Source: Rhodothermus sp. (GTDB lineage Bacteria; Bacteroidota; Rhodothermia; Rhodothermales; Rhodothermaceae). Taken from it: DNA of 33,934 nucleotides. Shown here piece by piece: positions 1 through 8,954 of the stretch. A program made the translations under genes and the position numbers. Below the pieces are notes generated by a model that saw nothing but the letters and a program-made list of their open reading frames with translations, had not been told where the DNA came from and ran no database searches. Location of the stretch: assembly GCA_015487635.1 (NCBI GenBank), contig WFPM01000096.1:1-33934 (forward strand). Direction: 5' to 3'. Position 1 is the first letter of the stretch. Each line of letters opens with the position of its first letter.

Positions 1-216
1 GCGCTCCTGCGTCGGTTTCATCAGATGGGCTGGACGTCGGCTACGCTGCGCGACGCGGAAGCGTTCGTTACCAAGGTGGTGACGGAAGCCTGGCGCACGC
101 CCAAAGAACAGTACGAGCGCACCATCGCGGCCTGTGTAAACCAGGTGCTCGAGCCGGTGCTGAAGCTTCACAAGCGCTCACGCACCAGCATCTCGCTGGA
201 AGTCCTTCCCCAATAA
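1..216 (+). CDS. C-terminal fragment of an unrecognised protein (5' end outside window)
   Basis: The reading frame is open from the first base and stops with TAA at 214-216, so only the last 71 residues of a longer protein are visible. An in-frame ATG at 25 is available but is probably internal. The fragment is a soluble, helix-rich, basic segment ending SISLEVLPQ, with no signal peptide, membrane segment or motif that I can assign. It sits 16 nt upstream of the DUF2911 gene on the same strand, so the two may be co-transcribed. I do not recognise the family. Codon usage matches the GC-rich neighbours. Confidence 0.6.
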   Translation, partial: ALLRRFHQMGWTSATLRDAEAFVTKVVTEAWRTPKEQYERTIAACVNQVLEPVLKLHKRSRTSISLEVLPQ

Positions 217-232
217 CCTGCCGGCCTTCGCC

Positions 233-799
233 ATGTATCGCTTTTGCCTGCTTGCGCTGCTGTTTGCTTTTTTGATGGGGTCGGTACCGGCTTTTGCTCA
301 GGACTCGGTAGAAGTCGTGCCGCCGCCGCGCTCGGGAAGCCTGGAGCGCAGTCCGCTGGCCCTGGCCACCACGTGGCTCGACAGCACCTACGTGAAGGTC
401 GTTTACGGCTCGCCGCGCAAGCGCGGCCGCGAAATTTTCGGCGCGCTGGTCCCCTACGGCGAGCTCTGGCGCACCGGCGCCAACGAAGCGACCGAGATCA
501 CCACAACGGGCGATCTGATCTTCGGCGGCCATCACCTGCCGGCCGGTACCTACAGCCTCTACACCATCCCCTATTCGGATCGCTGGACGATCATCGTCAA
601 CCGGGCACTGGGCCAGTGGGGGGCCTTCAACTACAACCCGGAGCTCGATCTTTTCCGCTTCGACGTGCCTACGCGCCGGACAGACAAGCTCTACGAGGGC
701 TTTACCATCACCTTCGAAGAAGAAGAGGGCCAGACCTACCTGTACCTCCGCTGGGATCGCACCGAAGTGCGCATTCCGGTGGCCGCCGCCTCGGAGTAA
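233..799 (+). CDS. DUF2911 domain protein, exported
   Basis: A 188-residue protein with a clear Sec signal peptide (residues 1-22, cleavage near AFA/Q). The rest matches the DUF2911 family, which is common in Bacteroidota and relatives. Family hallmarks visible are VYGSPRKRGREIFG at about residues 58-71, LVPYGELWRTGANEAT just after it, and LPAGTYSLYTIP in the middle, followed by a W-x-I-I-V-N strand. The family has no settled biochemical function; it is a compact beta-rich secreted domain. It follows the upstream gene by 16 nt, and a 118-nt gap separates it from the phosphohexomutase, so it is probably the last gene of an operon entering from the left. The family call is firm and the role is unknown. 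Confidence 0.85.
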   Translation: MYRFCLLALLFAFLMGSVPAFAQDSVEVVPPPRSGSLERSPLALATTWLDSTYVKVVYGSPRKRGREIFGALVPYGELWRTGANEATEITTTGDLIFGGHHLPAGTYSLYTIPYSDRWTIIVNRALGQWGAFNYNPELDLFRFDVPTRRTDKLYEGFTITFEEEEGQTYLYLRWDRTEVRIPVAAASE

Positions 800-917
800 G
801 CCGAAGTTTTAACCACGGCGTAAATTCTGCCAAAAGCGGGAACGATTTCCGGAGCAGATGTCCTATCTTCTCTACCCTTCATAACGCTTTCCCTGCAACC
901 AAACCCGAAGGCAACCC

Positions 918-2342
918 ATGGCACAGATCAAGTTTGGCACCGACGGCTGGCGGGCCGTCATTGCCGAAGATTTCACGTTTGCGAACCTCGGTCGTGTGGC
1001 CCAGGCGACGGTCCGCTGGCTCAAAAAACGCTACGGCGATCACCCAAAGGTGGTCATCGGCCACGACACACGCTTTCTGGGACGTGAGTTCGCCGAGCAT
1101 GTGGCCCGCATTTTTGCTGCACAGGGCATTTCGGTTCGCATGGCTGACACCTTCACCACCACCCCGGCCGTGAGCTGGGCCACCAAACACTTCGGTTGCA
1201 ATGCGGGCATTGTCATTACGGCCAGCCACAACCCACCCAAATACAACGGCTTCAAGATCAAGGCGGACTTCGGGGGGCCGGCTTCGCCGGAGATGATTGC
1301 CGAAGTTGAACGGGAGCTACCGGACGCCGAACCGCCGACTGAACTGCCTGCTTTCGACGATCTGGTCAGCGACGGTCGCGTCGAACTGTTCGACCTGAGC
1401 ACGGCCTACCTGGATCATCTGCGCACGAAGCTGGACATCGACGGCATCGCCCGCAACCTGAAGATCGCGCACGACGCGATGTTCGGTGCCGCGCAGGGCA
1501 TGGTCAGCCGCCTGCTCGGGGCCGATCGGGTGGTCGAGCTGCACTGCGACTGGAACCCCGGCTTTCACGGCCAGCCGCCGGAGCCCATCGAGCGCAACCT
1601 GAAGGAGCTGTCAGAAGTGGTCGTCCGCGAGCGGTGCGACCTGGGCATGGCCAACGACGGCGACGCCGACCGGATCGGGCTTTTTGACGAAAACGGTCGC
1701 TTCGTGACCTCGCATGAAATCCTGGCCCTGCTGGTCAAGTACCTGCACAAGGAGCAGGGCTTGAAGGGCGACATCATCAAGACCTTCTCCACTACGCACC
1801 TGCTCGACAAGATGGGCCAGGCCTATGGGCTGCGCGTCGAGACCACGCCCATTGGCTTCAAACACATTGCCAAGCAGATGGTAGAGCGCGACGTGCTCGT
1901 GGGCGGCGAAGAGTCGGGCGGCATTGCCGTCAAGGGCCACATCCCTGAACGTGACGGCATCTACATCGGGCTGCTCGTGGCTGAACTGCTGGTGCGGCGG
2001 GGCAAGAAGCTCTCGGAGCTGGTGCAGGAGCTGTTCGACGAATTCGGACCGCATCACTTCTTCCGGATCGACCTCCACACGACCGACGAAAAGAAGCAGG
2101 CAGCGTTGGATCATCTGCGCCAGACGGGCGGGCTGAAGGACGTGGCCGGCGATGCCGTACGCGAGGTGCAGACGCTCGACGGCTTCAAGCACATCACGGA
2201 CCGCGGCTGGGTGCTGATCCGTCCTTCGGGCACCGAACCGCTGCTGCGTGTCTATGCCGAGGCGCCCACGCCCGAGCTGGCCGAAGCCTACGTGCACAAT
2301 GCGATCGAACAGCTCGGCTTTGCGGAAGTGCCCGCCCACTGA
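918..2342 (+). CDS. Phosphoglucomutase/phosphomannomutase family protein (alpha-D-phosphohexomutase)
   Basis: A 474-residue cytoplasmic enzyme of the alpha-D-phosphohexomutase superfamily, which interconverts hexose 1- and 6-phosphates through a phosphoserine intermediate. All four active-site signatures are present: the phosphoserine loop TASHNPPKYNGFK (residues 101-113, Ser103), the metal loop NDGDADRIG (246-254, Asp247/249/251), the sugar-specificity loop GEESGG (330-335) and the phosphate-binding loop RPSGTEPLLRVY (435-446). Length fits the family. Sequence alone does not settle whether glucose, mannose or glucosamine phosphate is the substrate; GEESGG is typical of PGM/PMM types. The ATG at 918 follows a weak AAGG and starts the canonical N-terminus IKFGTDGWRAVI. 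A strong terminator follows. Confidence 0.93.
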   Translation: MAQIKFGTDGWRAVIAEDFTFANLGRVAQATVRWLKKRYGDHPKVVIGHDTRFLGREFAEHVARIFAAQGISVRMADTFTTTPAVSWATKHFGCNAGIVITASHNPPKYNGFKIKADFGGPASPEMIAEVERELPDAEPPTELPAFDDLVSDGRVELFDLSTAYLDHLRTKLDIDGIARNLKIAHDAMFGAAQGMVSRLLGADRVVELHCDWNPGFHGQPPEPIERNLKELSEVVVRERCDLGMANDGDADRIGLFDENGRFVTSHEILALLVKYLHKEQGLKGDIIKTFSTTHLLDKMGQAYGLRVETTPIGFKHIAKQMVERDVLVGGEESGGIAVKGHIPERDGIYIGLLVAELLVRRGKKLSELVQELFDEFGPHHFFRIDLHTTDEKKQAALDHLRQTGGLKDVAGDAVREVQTLDGFKHITDRGWVLIRPSGTEPLLRVYAEAPTPELAEAYVHNAIEQLGFAEVPAH

Positions 2343-2365
2343 AGCAGCCGTCGGTTGCAGCCGAC

Positions 2366-2394
2366 AACGCCGGGTCGCACAGCCCGGCGTTTTT
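2366..2394 (+). terminator. Rho-independent terminator after the phosphohexomutase gene
   Basis: A perfect 9-bp stem AACGCCGGG / CCCGGCGTT (2366-2374 and 2383-2391) with an 8-nt loop runs into a T tract at 2390-2394. It lies 24 nt after the phosphohexomutase stop and just before the convergent reductase stop at 2399. A smaller hairpin, GTCGG/CCGAC (2350-2365), lies directly upstream. The stem could also act on the opposite transcript, but no T tract follows on that strand. Confidence 0.85.
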
Positions 2395-2398
2395 CATT

Positions 2399-2929
2399 TC
2401 AGCGCTGCGGCGTATCGGCAAAACGACGGCCCAGCTCAGCGCAGAGTTGCTCCAGGTAGCGCTGATCGACTTCGGTAAACGCGGCCGGGATGTCCGAATC
2501 GACGTCCAGCACGGCCAGCAGGCGACCGTCGGGGGTCAGCACGGGCACGACGATCTCCGACTGCGTGGTAGCCGAGCAGGCGATGTGGTCGGGAAACCGG
2601 TGCACGTCGGGCACGAGCTGTGTCTGCCGTGTGCGAGCGGCGGCGCCACACACCCCCCGGCTGAACGGGATGCGCAGGCACCCGTGCGTGCCCTGGTAGG
2701 GTCCCACGATGAGCAGCTCGTCCGAGACAGCCCGATAGAAGCCGGTCCAGTGGTAGTAGTCGAAGGCGTGGTGCAGCTCGCATGCCACGGTCGCCATAGC
2801 GGCAATCCAGTCGGTTTCGCCTTCGAGCAACGTGTCGATATGCCGGAGTACAGCTTCGTAGTGCCGGGCGCGCTCGTCGGCGCCTGCCGTAACCGGAAGC
2901 GCCGATAAGATCGCGGATTGCCCTCCCAT
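2399..2929 (-). CDS. msrC: Free methionine-(R)-sulfoxide reductase (GAF-domain fRMsr)
   Basis: A 176-residue single-GAF-domain protein. The family reduces free L-methionine-R-sulfoxide in the cytoplasm with thioredoxin as reductant. The three family cysteines are all present: Cys84 (HGCLRI), Cys94 (GVCGAA) and Cys118 (HIACSA), inside the diagnostic blocks GPYQGTHGCLRIPFSRGVCG and FPDHIACSATTQSEIVVPV. The numbering coincides with the published E. coli enzyme. The Asp-rich C-terminal block VLDVDSD is also typical. The gene is convergent with the phosphohexomutase and lies 96 nt downstream of mlaE on the same strand. That gap is long enough for its own promoter, although I see no convincing one. 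The start is ATG at 2929 without an obvious Shine-Dalgarno. Confidence 0.92.
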   Translation of the reverse strand: MGGQSAILSALPVTAGADERARHYEAVLRHIDTLLEGETDWIAAMATVACELHHAFDYYHWTGFYRAVSDELLIVGPYQGTHGCLRIPFSRGVCGAAARTRQTQLVPDVHRFPDHIACSATTQSEIVVPVLTPDGRLLAVLDVDSDIPAAFTEVDQRYLEQLCAELGRRFADTPQR

Positions 2930-3025
2930 AATATTGCTATTTGATCTTCGTTTGGAAGGAAGCCCTTCTACGCCCGATCTGATTTCGAAGATGCCGCGGC
3001 GTCTTCCGCAAACACTCCGGCTCGC

Positions 3026-3835
3026 TTACAGCGCCCCGAAAAGAAACAGCGAAATGCGCACGACGACGACGTCGGCCAGCAGAATCAACAGCGACGAAAT
3101 TACCACGGCCTGCATGGCCGCCTGCCCGACTTCGCGCGTGCCGCCCCGCACCGTATAGCCCAGGTAGCAGCTTACAATCCCCACCAGAAAACCGAACACG
3201 CTGGTCTTGAGCGTATCGACGATCAGGTCCGAAAAGCGCAGGCTCGAAAAGGCGCTATTCCAGAACAGGCGATAGTCCATGTCGGCCGAGATGACCGATT
3301 CGACGTACCCCCCGGCCAGTGCGATCATGTTCGTCCAGGTCGTCAGCACGGGAAACATCACAATGCAGGCCACCACGCGCGTGATCACCAGGTAGTGAAA
3401 GGGCTTGAGCGCGGCCACCTCCAACGCGTCGATCTGCTCGGTCACGCGCATCGAGCCGATCTCGGCGGCCATTCCCGCCCCGAGGCGTCCGGCCAGCACC
3501 AGCGACGTGATGACCGGCCCGATCTCTTTGAAAACCGACAGCGCCAGCATATTGGGCAGCACCGCCTCAGCCCCGAAGCGGGCGAGCGTGCCCCGGCTCT
3601 GCATGGCCAGCACCACACCGATGGCAATGCCCGTAACGGCCGTCAGGATGAAGCTCTTCGAGCCGGCCTCGTCCATCTGGTTGATCAACTCGCGCCCTTC
3701 GTAAGGCGGCCGCCACACATCCCGGAAGAACCGGGCCATGAACAGCACCAGCCCGCCGGCCTTCTCGAAAAAGGCGCGGCCGACGCGCTCGGGCGGACGC
3801 TTCGGGATGTCGAGCGCTTCCGACTCAGTAGGCAT
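3026..3835 (-). CDS. mlaE: MlaE-family ABC transporter permease
   Basis: A 269-residue inner-membrane permease of the MlaE family, which works with an ATPase (MlaF) and an MCE protein (MlaD) to move phospholipids between the membranes. The family block is intact: FKEIGPVITSLVLAGRLGAG (from about residue 102) followed by MAAEIGSM and VTEQIDALEV (to about 140). Hydrophobic segments lie near residues 62-80, 93-118, 150-175 and 195-265. The start overlaps the end of tamB by 11 nt, indicating translational coupling. What is odd is the context: no MlaF-type ATPase or MCE gene follows; the next gene is a methionine sulfoxide reductase. The permease must use partners encoded elsewhere. Confidence 0.9.
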   Translation of the reverse strand: MPTESEALDIPKRPPERVGRAFFEKAGGLVLFMARFFRDVWRPPYEGRELINQMDEAGSKSFILTAVTGIAIGVVLAMQSRGTLARFGAEAVLPNMLALSVFKEIGPVITSLVLAGRLGAGMAAEIGSMRVTEQIDALEVAALKPFHYLVITRVVACIVMFPVLTTWTNMIALAGGYVESVISADMDYRLFWNSAFSSLRFSDLIVDTLKTSVFGFLVGIVSCYLGYTVRGGTREVGQAAMQAVVISSLLILLADVVVVRISLFLFGAL

Positions 3836-6800
3836 AGCGCCACAGCAGGTTGATCCGCATGGTCGTTCCCTGGCTGGTCACGCGCACGATCATCGCATCG
3901 AAGATCGTGTATTCGACGGTGAACTCCGTGTAAACCTCCGTCCGTTGCGTGGCGGCCTTGTTGCCGAAGGCGATCGGCCGGCTGACGGCGGCAAACAGTC
4001 GCGGCGAGACGTATTTGCCAACGGTCAGTTTGGCCCCCTGCAGGCCGTCGGGTTCGATCTCGACCACGTCAAGCCCGAGTTCTTCGCCGGCCAGTCCTTC
4101 GACGATGCCGGCCAGTTGCCCGAGCGCCAGACCGGCTCCGCGGCCCAGCAGCCCCCCGCCGACGCCGTTGCCGCCGGGTGCCAGTGAGGCAAGAGCCTGC
4201 CCGGCCGGTCGGCCGAAGACAATGTACGAGATGATGTCCGGCAATTCGAGACCCGAAGGGTTCTCGGACGAAAACGCCAGGTTGAGCCGGTCCAGCCGCC
4301 CGCTGACCGACAGCAGGATCGTGACCTGGCTGGATTGATCCTCACGGGAGGGCACCACGTAGCGGGCCTTCAGATTGAGTTCTGGATCGTCGGCCGGCCC
4401 GTTGAACGAAAGCGTTCCTTCCGTAATCTCAAACCGTTTGCCGAACTGCACGATGTAGCTGCGCTCCGGGATCACCTCGATCGTCCCGAAGAGCTGCAGA
4501 TCCTGATGGGGCTCCTTCTGGACGGTGAGCGTGCCCGTGAACTGCACGTTCATCTCGGGGCTGGCATTCGAGCGCAGCCACACGTCGCGTTCCATGTGCA
4601 GGTTCAGGCGCATGCGCGAGGCTTCATAGAAGTCGAAGGTGGTCGTGTCCTCTTCGGTAATGCGCACGCCAAAGTACTGGCGCAGCATCTGCAGGTCGGC
4701 TTCGGTGAGCTGGACGGGCTCCAGGTCGGCCACCGTGGTTTCTTCAATCAGGTAGATGTCGGCGCTGACCACCTGCAGGTCGCCCTCGATTTCGGGGCGG
4801 TCGGTCGTGCCGGTCAGCCGGAGCGTTCCGGAAAGAACGGTGCGATAGGCACGGTTGTCGGCGGCCAGGAACGAGCGGGCCCGCATGCGCAGGTCGAGCG
4901 TACCCAGCGTGAGCGCCTCCAGTTCGACGGTGCCGCTGCCGGTGAGGCGTCCGCCCGAGTGCAGCTCAAAGGAAGTCAGGATAATCCGGTTGCCTTCCAT
5001 ACGGGCCTCGGCCCGGATGTCGCGATAGGTGACGCCCAGTTCGGGAAGATAGACGGCCCCGTCGAAAAGCCAGGCCTGTCCGTCGAGCCGTGGACTCGCC
5101 AGCGTACCGCCGATATGCACGCGTCCGGCCAGCCGGCCCCGCACGCCGCGCAGGACTTCGGGGTCCAGGAACGGCTGGATCCAGGCGATGGCGAAGGTGT
5201 CGGCGACCAGGGTCAGATCGAGCGGAGCCCGGTTCGGGTCGAACGGCGGCGCGTCGGAAGGCACCTGCAACCGCAGGTCCACCGGGATCGTGCCACGCAG
5301 CGTCATCGTGCTGGCATCGGCCCGGTGCTGGAGCCGGGCGTCCACCTGCAGCCGCAGGCTGTCGTACTGCAGATCCAGTTGCAGATCGCCCACAGCGCGC
5401 CCTTCCGAAATCAGATCGAGCAGAAGCTGCCCGCCGAGCCGTGGCGCCGTGGCCGGACCGGTCAGGTCCACCGTGCCGCTGAGCGCACCGCCCAGTCCGG
5501 CCAGGTCGAACAGATCGGTGACGGTTTCGAGCCGGAAGCGTTCGAGCGTCAAAACGAAGCTCTGCATGCCGTCCGGGTCGAGCACGCCGTCGGCCGCAAG
5601 CTGCTGGTCCTGCGCTTCGGTGTAGAGCAGCAGGCCCTGAATGCGATAGGCCTCGCCATAGGTGAACGTGGCCGGTTGCAGCAGGCGCCAGCGGGCGTCG
5701 TGCAGCCGCATGTCGAGCCGGGTCAGCCGGATTTCCTGCTGCGTCGGGAGCGCCTGGCCTTCGAGGCGGACGGTGTGCTGCCGATCGACGTTCAGGCGCA
5801 GTTCGTAGTCGGCCTGCCGGCCGTCGTAGCGTAGCTCTGCCCGTGCGTCTGCCACCTGGAAGGTGCCCAGCGTCAGCAGATGCACCTGCGACCGGATCTC
5901 GGCTTTCGAGAGCCGACGCTGCCGGTCCAGTTCGCCAGCCGTGCGGCCCTCAAGTTCCACCAGACGCAGCTCGTCGTAGATCAGATTCTGGAGCGTCCAT
6001 CTCCCCTCGAACCGGAGCTGACCAGGCCGTCCGTAGGCACGGGCTTCGATCCGGCCGCCGTCGAGCGCCAGCAGCCGCGCGCCAACAAGGCGTCGCAACG
6101 GCTGTAACCGATGAAACTGCACCTGCAGCGTCAGCCCCGAGCTTCGCACGCCTTCAGAATCCACGAGTGCCACCTGACCACCGCCTTCCACCGTCGCCAC
6201 ATTGCTCTGGAGCCGGAGTGTATCGAGACGCAGCAGCCCTTCGGCTACTGAAAACCGGATGTCCAGCCGGTCGACGGCCAGCGCGTCGAGGTGCGCCCCG
6301 TCGCTCTGCAGGCGGCCGTGCGCCTGCATGATGGCCGGGTCGAAGCCCTCACCCTCCAGTTCGGCATCGAGCGAGAGCCGGGCCGAGAGCGTGTCGATGC
6401 CCAGCAGGGGCATCGGGTCGAGTTGCTCGGCCGCGAGCGTCAGCGCGTAGCGGGGCGTCGGCCCATCCAGCAGCAATCGGGCGTCGAAACGGGCCTGTCC
6501 GTCGGCCACGCCCATCTGTCCGCCGAACTGCCAGCGTCCGGCCAGGGCGGCCACGCGGAACTGTCCTGAAACAGGTCGCTCGCTTACCTGAGAAGCGTCG
6601 AGCCGCAGCCTTGCGGCAAGCTGCATCGTACGCGGCTCCATACCCCGGCCATGCAGCGTCAGCACGCCGTTCAGCCGGGTTCGGGGCTGCTTTTGTCCGG
6701 TCCAGGCCGCCAGATCCACGCCGCGAAAGACGAGCCGCTCGATCGTGTAGACCGGCGTGGTCGCCAGCGAGTCGGCCTGCACCTCCAACTGCAGCGAACC

Positions 6801-8942
6801 ATTGGGCCAGGTAGCCCGGGCTGCCAGCGTCAACAGTCCGCGCCGCAGCGTGGCGTCCAGCGTGGCCGCTTCCAGCGGCTGTGCGTTGAACCGGGAGTCC
6901 TCCAGTTGCAGCGCCAGCTCGGCTTCCGCATCGGCCAGCGTCGCGCCCCGATAAAACCCTTCGAACGAGCCGTTCAGCCGCGAAGACCAGCCCGGCATCA
7001 CGGCGGCCAGGTTCACCCGCTCCAGGCGGCCGCGGTCAATCTGCCAGCGGGGCCTTCGGGCCATCGGCCGTCCCTGCAGGCGAAAGGCCACACGGCCCGC
7101 GCCCAGTCCGATTTCGGGCGTGGCCGTAAGCCGGCCCCGGTCCATCCGGACAGGCACGCGCACTGGCGCCAGTCGGTAAGTGCCATAGACCAGGCTGTCC
7201 AGCTCAAGCGCGGCCTCCAGTCGCATTGCTTCGGGAGCCATCCCACCACCGTGTAGCCGAAGCTGACCGCTGACCGCACTGTGCAGCGTATCACCCAGCA
7301 GCGCTGCCACGTCGATCCGTTCCAGCACGAAGGACTGCACCTCGTAAGAAGGCATCGAGGCGCTGGCCCATCGCCCGCGTCCCTGCAGGCGGCCACCGGC
7401 CAGCGCTGCCTCCAGCGCAAAGCGGAGCGTGTCGCCCCGCAGGTGTACGGCCAGCTGTCCTCCTTCGATGGTGGCCCGGTTCAGCCGCGAAGGCCGGAGC
7501 ATGAGCCGTCCATCCATCCGGTTCGCCCCCTCGCCCTCCAGCCGAAAAGCCAGGTTCAGTCGTCCTGTCCAGCTCGTGTCGGACAGGAAGCGGGCCGGGT
7601 TCAGGTTCTGGAGCAGGCCATCCAGGCGATAGGTGGGTGTCGCGTCGAACGGACGCCCCCGGCCGGTCAGCTGCAGCCGGGCGCCGCGCAGACCGGTCTG
7701 TGCCGCCAATCGGCCTTCGCCCTCCACGAAGCGCACGGCAATCCGAGTGGGGTCCAGTCGGTAGGCGCCCAGCCGGGCCTCCGAGATGGTAAGGGTAGCC
7801 ACGCCGTCCAGCGCCTCCAGCGACGGTCCCTGCAGTTTGGCCCGGAATTGCAGATCGAGGCGGCCCGCCGGTCCGCCGAAGAAAGCCGGGTCCAGCCGCT
7901 GTACCTGGACTTCGGCCCGGTAGCGCACCGGACCGTCCAGCAGCGGCGTGAAGGTGGCCGCCAGCGCCAGTTTTCCCTCCGTGCTGGTGCGCAGCTCGGC
8001 CTGCGCCCGCAGCAGGCGGCCGCTGCCCTGCACGGTCACGAAGCCCTCGAGCGTTCGCCCCGGATCCGGGACCGTCACGAACGGCGACAGGTCGTAGAGG
8101 GCCAGCGGCCGTGCTTCCAGCCGGAATTGCACCGCTTCGATCTGTCCCGTGTCGGCCGGAAGCAGCAGTGTCCCACTACCGACCACCCGGCTGCGGGCAG
8201 ACCACATGTGCAGCGTGTCGAGGTGGAAGCGCCGGTCGCGCAACGCCAGCCGCGCGGCGACGTGCACCGAGTCGGGTGCATCGGGTGGCTGGAGTACCGC
8301 CTCCAGCTGGCGCACCGAAAACGTCGGCCACCCCTTCGGCGGCAGCCGCAGCGTGTCGAGCTGCATATCGAGCCGGTGCAGGTGCCAGGTCGAGTCGGCG
8401 CGGGGTGCATAGAGATGCAGGACCGCCGTTCCCTCGCGCAACCTCAGGTGGTCGATCCAGAGATCCGGCGCGGCACCGGCCTCCGCTTTCGTTTCCATCG
8501 TGTCGGGCGCGGTAGCGAACAGGCGAAGCAGGTCCCAGGTACTGTCGGGCTGCTGCGTCAGCTCCAGGCGCGGACGGATCAGGCGCACCCGCCGCAGATG
8601 TACGCGCCGGTCGAAAAGCAACGCCTCAGGCACATAGGCTATTTCGAGCGAATCCAGCGCCAGCAGCACGCGCCCGGACGTGTCGCGCAGGGCGACGTCG
8701 TAGAGCGCCAGTGTGCGCACGAAGTTACCCTGCAGCGTGCCGATCTCCAGCCGCCCGCCCTGCAGGTGCACGTTTACCTGGCGTTCGATCAGCCGACGCA
8801 CCTGTTCGGCGCCCCACGACGTCTGCAACACCAGCAGAAGCAGCCCGACCAGCACGATCGGCGTGCCGAGCAGTCCCAGCAGCGTCCATCCGATCCGGCG
8901 CAGCCACCGGTGCGCAGGGGATATGGCCGGGGTAGGTTCCAT
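3825..8942 (-). CDS. tamB: TamB-like translocation/assembly module protein (AsmA-like, DUF490)
   Basis: A 1705-residue periplasm-spanning protein. It has one N-terminal membrane anchor (residues about 18-40) followed by very long, repetitive, amphipathic beta-strand sequence rich in 'LRL', 'GxLxLxG' and 'A-RLxG' units, as in the hydrophobic-groove lipid-transfer proteins of the AsmA/TamB/VPS13-like class. The last 350-400 residues carry the conserved TamB domain, including blocks such as GTIEVIPERSYIVQFGKRF and PELNLKARYVVPS. In Proteobacteria TamB partners an Omp85 protein (TamA) and supports outer-membrane protein insertion and phospholipid transport. Here the gene lies 12 nt downstream of an Omp85 gene and overlaps mlaE, which fits an envelope lipid/OMP module. 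It is longer than E. coli TamB (about 1259 residues). The large opposite-strand ORFs across it are coding shadows. Confidence 0.9.
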   Translation of the reverse strand: MEPTPAISPAHRWLRRIGWTLLGLLGTPIVLVGLLLLVLQTSWGAEQVRRLIERQVNVHLQGGRLEIGTLQGNFVRTLALYDVALRDTSGRVLLALDSLEIAYVPEALLFDRRVHLRRVRLIRPRLELTQQPDSTWDLLRLFATAPDTMETKAEAGAAPDLWIDHLRLREGTAVLHLYAPRADSTWHLHRLDMQLDTLRLPPKGWPTFSVRQLEAVLQPPDAPDSVHVAARLALRDRRFHLDTLHMWSARSRVVGSGTLLLPADTGQIEAVQFRLEARPLALYDLSPFVTVPDPGRTLEGFVTVQGSGRLLRAQAELRTSTEGKLALAATFTPLLDGPVRYRAEVQVQRLDPAFFGGPAGRLDLQFRAKLQGPSLEALDGVATLTISEARLGAYRLDPTRIAVRFVEGEGRLAAQTGLRGARLQLTGRGRPFDATPTYRLDGLLQNLNPARFLSDTSWTGRLNLAFRLEGEGANRMDGRLMLRPSRLNRATIEGGQLAVHLRGDTLRFALEAALAGGRLQGRGRWASASMPSYEVQSFVLERIDVAALLGDTLHSAVSGQLRLHGGGMAPEAMRLEAALELDSLVYGTYRLAPVRVPVRMDRGRLTATPEIGLGAGRVAFRLQGRPMARRPRWQIDRGRLERVNLAAVMPGWSSRLNGSFEGFYRGATLADAEAELALQLEDSRFNAQPLEAATLDATLRRGLLTLAARATWPNGSLQLEVQADSLATTPVYTIERLVFRGVDLAAWTGQKQPRTRLNGVLTLHGRGMEPRTMQLAARLRLDASQVSERPVSGQFRVAALAGRWQFGGQMGVADGQARFDARLLLDGPTPRYALTLAAEQLDPMPLLGIDTLSARLSLDAELEGEGFDPAIMQAHGRLQSDGAHLDALAVDRLDIRFSVAEGLLRLDTLRLQSNVATVEGGGQVALVDSEGVRSSGLTLQVQFHRLQPLRRLVGARLLALDGGRIEARAYGRPGQLRFEGRWTLQNLIYDELRLVELEGRTAGELDRQRRLSKAEIRSQVHLLTLGTFQVADARAELRYDGRQADYELRLNVDRQHTVRLEGQALPTQQEIRLTRLDMRLHDARWRLLQPATFTYGEAYRIQGLLLYTEAQDQQLAADGVLDPDGMQSFVLTLERFRLETVTDLFDLAGLGGALSGTVDLTGPATAPRLGGQLLLDLISEGRAVGDLQLDLQYDSLRLQVDARLQHRADASTMTLRGTIPVDLRLQVPSDAPPFDPNRAPLDLTLVADTFAIAWIQPFLDPEVLRGVRGRLAGRVHIGGTLASPRLDGQAWLFDGAVYLPELGVTYRDIRAEARMEGNRIILTSFELHSGGRLTGSGTVELEALTLGTLDLRMRARSFLAADNRAYRTVLSGTLRLTGTTDRPEIEGDLQVVSADIYLIEETTVADLEPVQLTEADLQMLRQYFGVRITEEDTTTFDFYEASRMRLNLHMERDVWLRSNASPEMNVQFTGTLTVQKEPHQDLQLFGTIEVIPERSYIVQFGKRFEITEGTLSFNGPADDPELNLKARYVVPSREDQSSQVTILLSVSGRLDRLNLAFSSENPSGLELPDIISYIVFGRPAGQALASLAPGGNGVGGGLLGRGAGLALGQLAGIVEGLAGEELGLDVVEIEPDGLQGAKLTVGKYVSPRLFAAVSRPIAFGNKAATQRTEVYTEFTVEYTIFDAMIVRVTSQGTTMRINLLWRYAY

Positions 8943-8954
8943 GGACGTTGGCGC

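Noticed and set aside
4335-5834. 499-codon plus-strand ORF opposite tamB
   Set aside because: Shadow of the tamB frame; no motif, signal peptide or ribosome site.
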